Source: Pseudomonas sp. efr-133-TYG-5
Lineage (GTDB): Bacteria > Pseudomonadota > Gammaproteobacteria > Pseudomonadales > Pseudomonadaceae
Length of the DNA: 64,000 nucleotides
Assembly: GCF_030209175.1 (NCBI RefSeq)
Contig: NZ_JARVSM010000010.1
Location: forward strand, 186,001-250,000
Direction of reading: 5' to 3'
Shown here: positions 61,136-64,000 of the stretch, piece after piece
Layout of the letters: every line of letters starts with the position of its first letter
Numbering within the stretch: the first letter of the stretch is position 1
The notes under the pieces: generated by a model
The model's input: only the letters and a program-made list of their open reading frames with translations
What the model was told of the DNA's origin: nothing
Database searches by the model: none
Translations under genes and position numbers: made by a program

Positions 61136-61963
61136 TTGTCTACGGGTAATTTGGATTTCGAACAGTTCCGGGTCTTCCTGGAAAAAGCCTGTGGCATTTT
61201 GCTCGGTGAAAACAAGCAGTACCTGGTGTCGAGCCGTCTCAACAAACTGATGGAGCAGCAGGGCATCAAGTCCCTGGGTGAGCTGGTACAGCGCATCCAG
61301 ACCCAGCCGCGCAGCGGTTTGCGCGAGCAGGTGGTCGATGCCATGACGACCAACGAAACCCTGTGGTTTCGCGACACCTATCCGTTTGAAGTCTTGAAGA
61401 ACAAGGTGCTGCCCGAGGCGATCAAGGCCAGTCCCAACCAGCGTCTGCGGATCTGGTCGGCGGCGTGTTCGTCGGGCCAGGAACCGTACTCGCTGTCGAT
61501 GTCGATCGATGAGTTCGAGCGCAGCAACCTCGGCCAGTTGAAGATGGGCGTGCAGATCGTTGCCACGGATCTGTCCGGCAGCATGCTGACCAACTGCAAG
61601 ACCGGCGAGTACGACAGCCTGGCAATCGGTCGCGGCTTGTCCGCCGACCGTCTGCAGCGCTACTTCGATCCGAAAGGGCCGGGGCGCTGGGCGGTCAAGG
61701 CGCCGATCAAGAGCCGGGTGGAATTCCGCTCGTTCAACCTGCTCGACAGCTACGCCAGTCTCGGCAAGTTCGACATCGTGTTCTGCCGCAACGTGCTGAT
61801 CTACTTCTCCGCCGAGGTGAAGAAGGACATCCTGTTGCGCATCCACAGCACGCTGAAGCCGGGCGGGTATCTGTTCCTTGGCGCTTCCGAGGCGCTGAAC
61901 GGTTTGCCGGATCACTACCAGATGGTCCAGTGCAGCCCGGGGATCATTTATCAGGCCAAGTGA
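61136..61963 (+). CDS. cheR: Chemoreceptor methyltransferase CheR
   Basis: A 275-residue SAM-dependent enzyme that methylates receptor glutamates. The start is TTG (MSTGNLDFEQF), which fits the family; there is no better ATG. The N-terminal helical domain runs to ~75, then the SAM site LRIWSAACSSGQEPYSLSM and the DIVFCRNVLIYFS motif. Terminated at 61982. Confidence 0.93.
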   Translation: MSTGNLDFEQFRVFLEKACGILLGENKQYLVSSRLNKLMEQQGIKSLGELVQRIQTQPRSGLREQVVDAMTTNETLWFRDTYPFEVLKNKVLPEAIKASPNQRLRIWSAACSSGQEPYSLSMSIDEFERSNLGQLKMGVQIVATDLSGSMLTNCKTGEYDSLAIGRGLSADRLQRYFDPKGPGRWAVKAPIKSRVEFRSFNLLDSYASLGKFDIVFCRNVLIYFSAEVKKDILLRIHSTLKPGGYLFLGASEALNGLPDHYQMVQCSPGIIYQAK

Positions 61964-61981
61964 TTGGCCGCGGCAACACAA

Positions 61982-62014
61982 AAACGGGAGTCCTCAGGGG
62001 CTCCCGTTTTTTTT
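61982..62014 (+). terminator. cheR terminator
   Basis: AACGGGAG-N10-CTCCCGTT followed by TTTTTT. Confidence 0.85.
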
Positions 62015-62047
62015 GCCTGGTCTTTAGCCCGAATCACGGCAAAACCC

Positions 62048-62140
62048 GGTGGGCGCGAGCCTGCTCGCGAAAGGCGGGGTGGCAGAAAAACCAATTTCGA
62101 CTGACTTGACGTCTTCGCAGGCAAGCCCGCTCCCACAGGG
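62048..62140. repeat. REP doublet (REPIN), GCGAGC type
   Basis: Inverted GTGGGCGCGAGCCTGCTCGCGAA and CTTCGCAGGCAAGCCCGCTCCCAC units, the least conserved of the doublets here, between cheR and the flgB promoter. Confidence 0.7.
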
Positions 62141-62271
62141 TTCAGTGTTGGCTGATCGAAGGCAGGCAGGCGGCAGAAAAGCGGCAGCCAGCGGAAACCG
62201 TTTGCCGCTTTTCTGGCATTGCCGCTTTGCCGAATGCTGGCAAAGCCCCGGTTTACGGGGGTTTTCCTGTT

Positions 62272-62287
62272 TGGCACGGCGCTTGCT
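62272..62287 (+). promoter_or_regulatory. Sigma-54 promoter of flgB
   Basis: TGGCACG-N4-TTGCT is a near-perfect -24/-12 element, 44 bases before the flgB ATG. FleQ/FleR-class activation of the flgBCDE genes is the expected control. Confidence 0.85.
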
Positions 62288-62330
62288 AAAGCTCAGGTAC
62301 GAAAAATCCGGTCACCTGAAGGTTCCCGAC

Positions 62331-62738
62331 ATGAGCATCAGCTTCGATAAAGCGCTCGGCATTCACGAAAAGGCATTGGGCTTCCGCGCCCAGCGTGCCG
62401 AAGTGCTGGCCAACAACATCGCCAACGCCGATACCCCGAACTACAAGGCTCGGGATCTGGACTTCTCCAAAGTGCTTGAAGCACAGACCCAGAAGAACGC
62501 CAACGGCACCATCGCCCTGAACATGACCAACAGCCGTCACATCGAAGCTGAAGGCCTGGGCAATGGCGACGAGTCGCTGCTGTATCGCACGCCGATGCAA
62601 CCGTCGATCGACCAGAACACCGTGGACGCGCAACTGGAACAGTCCAACTACGCGGAAAACGCCGTCGGTTTCCAGGCCAGCTTCACGCTGCTCAACAGCA
62701 AATTCAAAGGGCTGGTATCAGCCCTGCGCGGAGAATAA
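62331..62738 (+). CDS. flgB: Flagellar basal-body rod protein FlgB
   Basis: A 135-residue rod subunit. N-terminal ALGIHEKALGFRAQRAEVLANNIANADTPNYKARD is the rod-protein motif and the C-terminal helix NYAENAVGFQASFTLL is standard. Start MSISFDKA. First of the flgBCDE set. Confidence 0.95.
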   Translation: MSISFDKALGIHEKALGFRAQRAEVLANNIANADTPNYKARDLDFSKVLEAQTQKNANGTIALNMTNSRHIEAEGLGNGDESLLYRTPMQPSIDQNTVDAQLEQSNYAENAVGFQASFTLLNSKFKGLVSALRGE

Positions 62739-62741
62739 TCC

Positions 62742-63185
62742 ATGTCCCTGTCCAGCGTTTTCAACATTGCCGGCAGCGGCATGAGCGCACAGACCACGCG
62801 TCTGAACACCGTGGCCTCGAACATCGCCAACGCCGAAACCGTCTCGTCGAGCATCGACCAGACCTACCGTGCCCGTCACCCGGTGTTCGCCACCATGTTC
62901 CAGGGCGGCCAGAACAGCGGCAGCAACTCGCTGTTCCAGAGCCAGGACGCGGCGGGGCAGGGCGTGCAGGTGCTCGGCGTGGTCGAAGACCAGAGCAATC
63001 TCGAAGCGCGCTACGAGCCGAACCATCCGGCCGCCGACGCCAAGGGCTACGTCTACTACCCGAACGTCAACGTGGTGGAAGAAATGGCTGACATGATTTC
63101 CGCGAGCCGTTCGTTCCAGACCAACGCCGAAATGATGAACACCGCCAAGACCATGATGCAGAAGGTACTGACCCTCGGTCAGTAA
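62742..63185 (+). CDS. flgC: Flagellar basal-body rod protein FlgC
   Basis: A 147-residue rod subunit with the N-terminal FNIAGSGMSAQTTRLNTVASNIANAET motif and the C-terminal VEEMADMISASRSFQTNAEMMNTAK helix. It starts 3 bases after flgB. Confidence 0.95.
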   Translation: MSLSSVFNIAGSGMSAQTTRLNTVASNIANAETVSSSIDQTYRARHPVFATMFQGGQNSGSNSLFQSQDAAGQGVQVLGVVEDQSNLEARYEPNHPAADAKGYVYYPNVNVVEEMADMISASRSFQTNAEMMNTAKTMMQKVLTLGQ

Positions 63186-63200
63186 TAAGGGGCGACTGCC

Positions 63201-63926
63201 ATGAGCGTTACCGATACCACCAGCAGCCTGAGCATGAACGACATCCTGGCGAACTCGTCGAAGAAGACCAGTTCGACCGCCGATGGCATCGCTTCGGCCA
63301 CCAACAGCAGCACCGGCGGCCAGGCCCTGGGCAAGGACGCGTTCCTGCAACTGCTGGTGACCCAGCTGAAAAACCAGAACCCGCTCGATCCGCAGGACAA
63401 CAGTGCGTTCGTCGCGCAGTTGGCGCAGTTCAGCAGCCTCGAAGGCATCACCACGCTCAACAGCACGGTCAGCTCGCTGGCCGGCAACTACAACTCGTCG
63501 CAGGCCCTGCAGGCCTCGTCGCTGGTGGGCCGCAACGTGATCGTGCAGACCAACAGCGTTCAGATGGACGACCCGAGCAAGGGCATGACCGGTTCGGTCA
63601 CCGTTCCGTCGTCGATTGCCGGCGGCACGGTCACCATCACCGACAGCAGCGGCACGGCGATTCGCACCATCGATCTGGGCAGTCGCGCGGCAGGCAATGC
63701 CAGCTTCACCTGGGACGGCAAGGACAAGGACGGCAACCTGGTCAAGGCCGGTACCTATACCGTCAAGGCCAACGCCTCGATCAATGGCACGTCGACCGAC
63801 CTGGCGACCTACCTGCCGGCAACGGTCAACAGCGTGACCATCAGCCAGACCGGCGGCGAGCTGATGCTCAACCTGTCCGGCAAAGGCACGGTCGCCCTGT
63901 CCAAAGTTCAAACCATTGGTATATAG
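63201..63926 (+). CDS. flgD: Flagellar hook assembly scaffold FlgD
   Basis: A 241-residue hook-cap protein with the conserved DAFLQLLVTQLKNQNPLDPQDNSAFVAQLAQFSSLEGI block at ~55-95 and FlgD Ig/Tudor-like C-terminal strands (SFTWDGKDKDGNLVKAGTYTV). It directs FlgE polymerisation. Confidence 0.95.
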   Translation: MSVTDTTSSLSMNDILANSSKKTSSTADGIASATNSSTGGQALGKDAFLQLLVTQLKNQNPLDPQDNSAFVAQLAQFSSLEGITTLNSTVSSLAGNYNSSQALQASSLVGRNVIVQTNSVQMDDPSKGMTGSVTVPSSIAGGTVTITDSSGTAIRTIDLGSRAAGNASFTWDGKDKDGNLVKAGTYTVKANASINGTSTDLATYLPATVNSVTISQTGGELMLNLSGKGTVALSKVQTIGI

Positions 63927-63956
63927 AGCCGACTAACCGGCACAAAGGAGTGGAAT

Positions 63957-64000
63957 ATGTCTTTCAATATCGGCCTTAGCGGTCTCTATGCAGCCAACAA
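63957..64000 (+). CDS. flgE: Flagellar hook protein FlgE (partial, 3' end outside window)
   Basis: The first 14 codons, MSFNIGLSGLYAAN, match the start of FlgE. AAAGGAG lies just before it. The remainder is outside the window. Confidence 0.85.
   Translation, partial: MSFNIGLSGLYAAN

Overview
The window looks like chromosome from a Pseudomonas of the P. fluorescens group. The evidence is gene order and family content: aotJQMOP-argR, the aru arginine-succinyltransferase operon, alaS-lysC-rsmA followed by tRNA-Ser and tRNA-Arg genes, amrZ, and a polar flagellar block (flgZ/ycgR-flgN-flgM, flgA, cheV-cheR, flgBCDE). The intergenic REP doublets (REPINs) are typical of this group. No database search was possible; all assignments come from reading motifs and context.

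Layout. 1-8 kb: a GGDEF cyclase, a TetR regulator divergent from a metallo-beta-lactamase-fold hydrolase, a small HTH protein behind a LexA box, an AraC regulator divergent from a TauE/SafE permease, and two tandem secreted DUF3298-like paralogs. 7.9-11.6 kb: an accessory patch on the minus strand with a CoiA-like zinc protein, a small membrane protein, an HNH endonuclease, a frameshifted BRO-N remnant, a stand-alone WYL-like protein and a 39-residue protein, plus a candidate small RNA on the plus strand. 11.7-16.2 kb: nrdB with its own NrdR box but no nrdA beside it, a DUF2790 protein, and acs.

16.9-22.3 kb: arginine/ornithine uptake (aotJQMOP) and its regulator argR. 22.3-30.1 kb: one giant gene for a 2,574-residue dermonecrotic-toxin-like, leucine-rich-repeat protein with five ~303-residue LRR modules and no NEL ligase domain at its end. 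30.4-38.2 kb: the arginine succinyltransferase pathway aruC-F-G-D-B-(small gene)-E. ArgR links this operon to the transporter, because TGTCGC-N8-AA half-sites precede both aotJ and aruC. The uptake and catabolic modules therefore flank the LRR toxin-like gene.

38.4-50.5 kb: lumazine synthase under an FMN riboswitch with a visible ribosome-site switch, ltaE, alaS, lysC, rsmA, tRNA-Ser(GCU), three near-identical tRNA-Arg(ACG) genes, mgtE, amrZ, a lone phnN, tRNA-Arg(CCU) and a c-type cytochrome. 50.6-57.4 kb: an LprI-like secreted protein, a receiver-TPR response regulator overlapping a sensorless histidine kinase, a glutamine-synthetase-family enzyme and an MFS permease. 57.4-64 kb: flagellar and chemotaxis genes with a recognisable FliA promoter for flgM and a near-perfect sigma-54 promoter for flgB; the window ends inside flgE.

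Most of the window is ordinary core genome. The parts most likely to hold something undescribed are the 7.9-11.6 kb patch (nuclease-type genes, operator-like palindromes, small protein and candidate sRNA) and the giant LRR protein.
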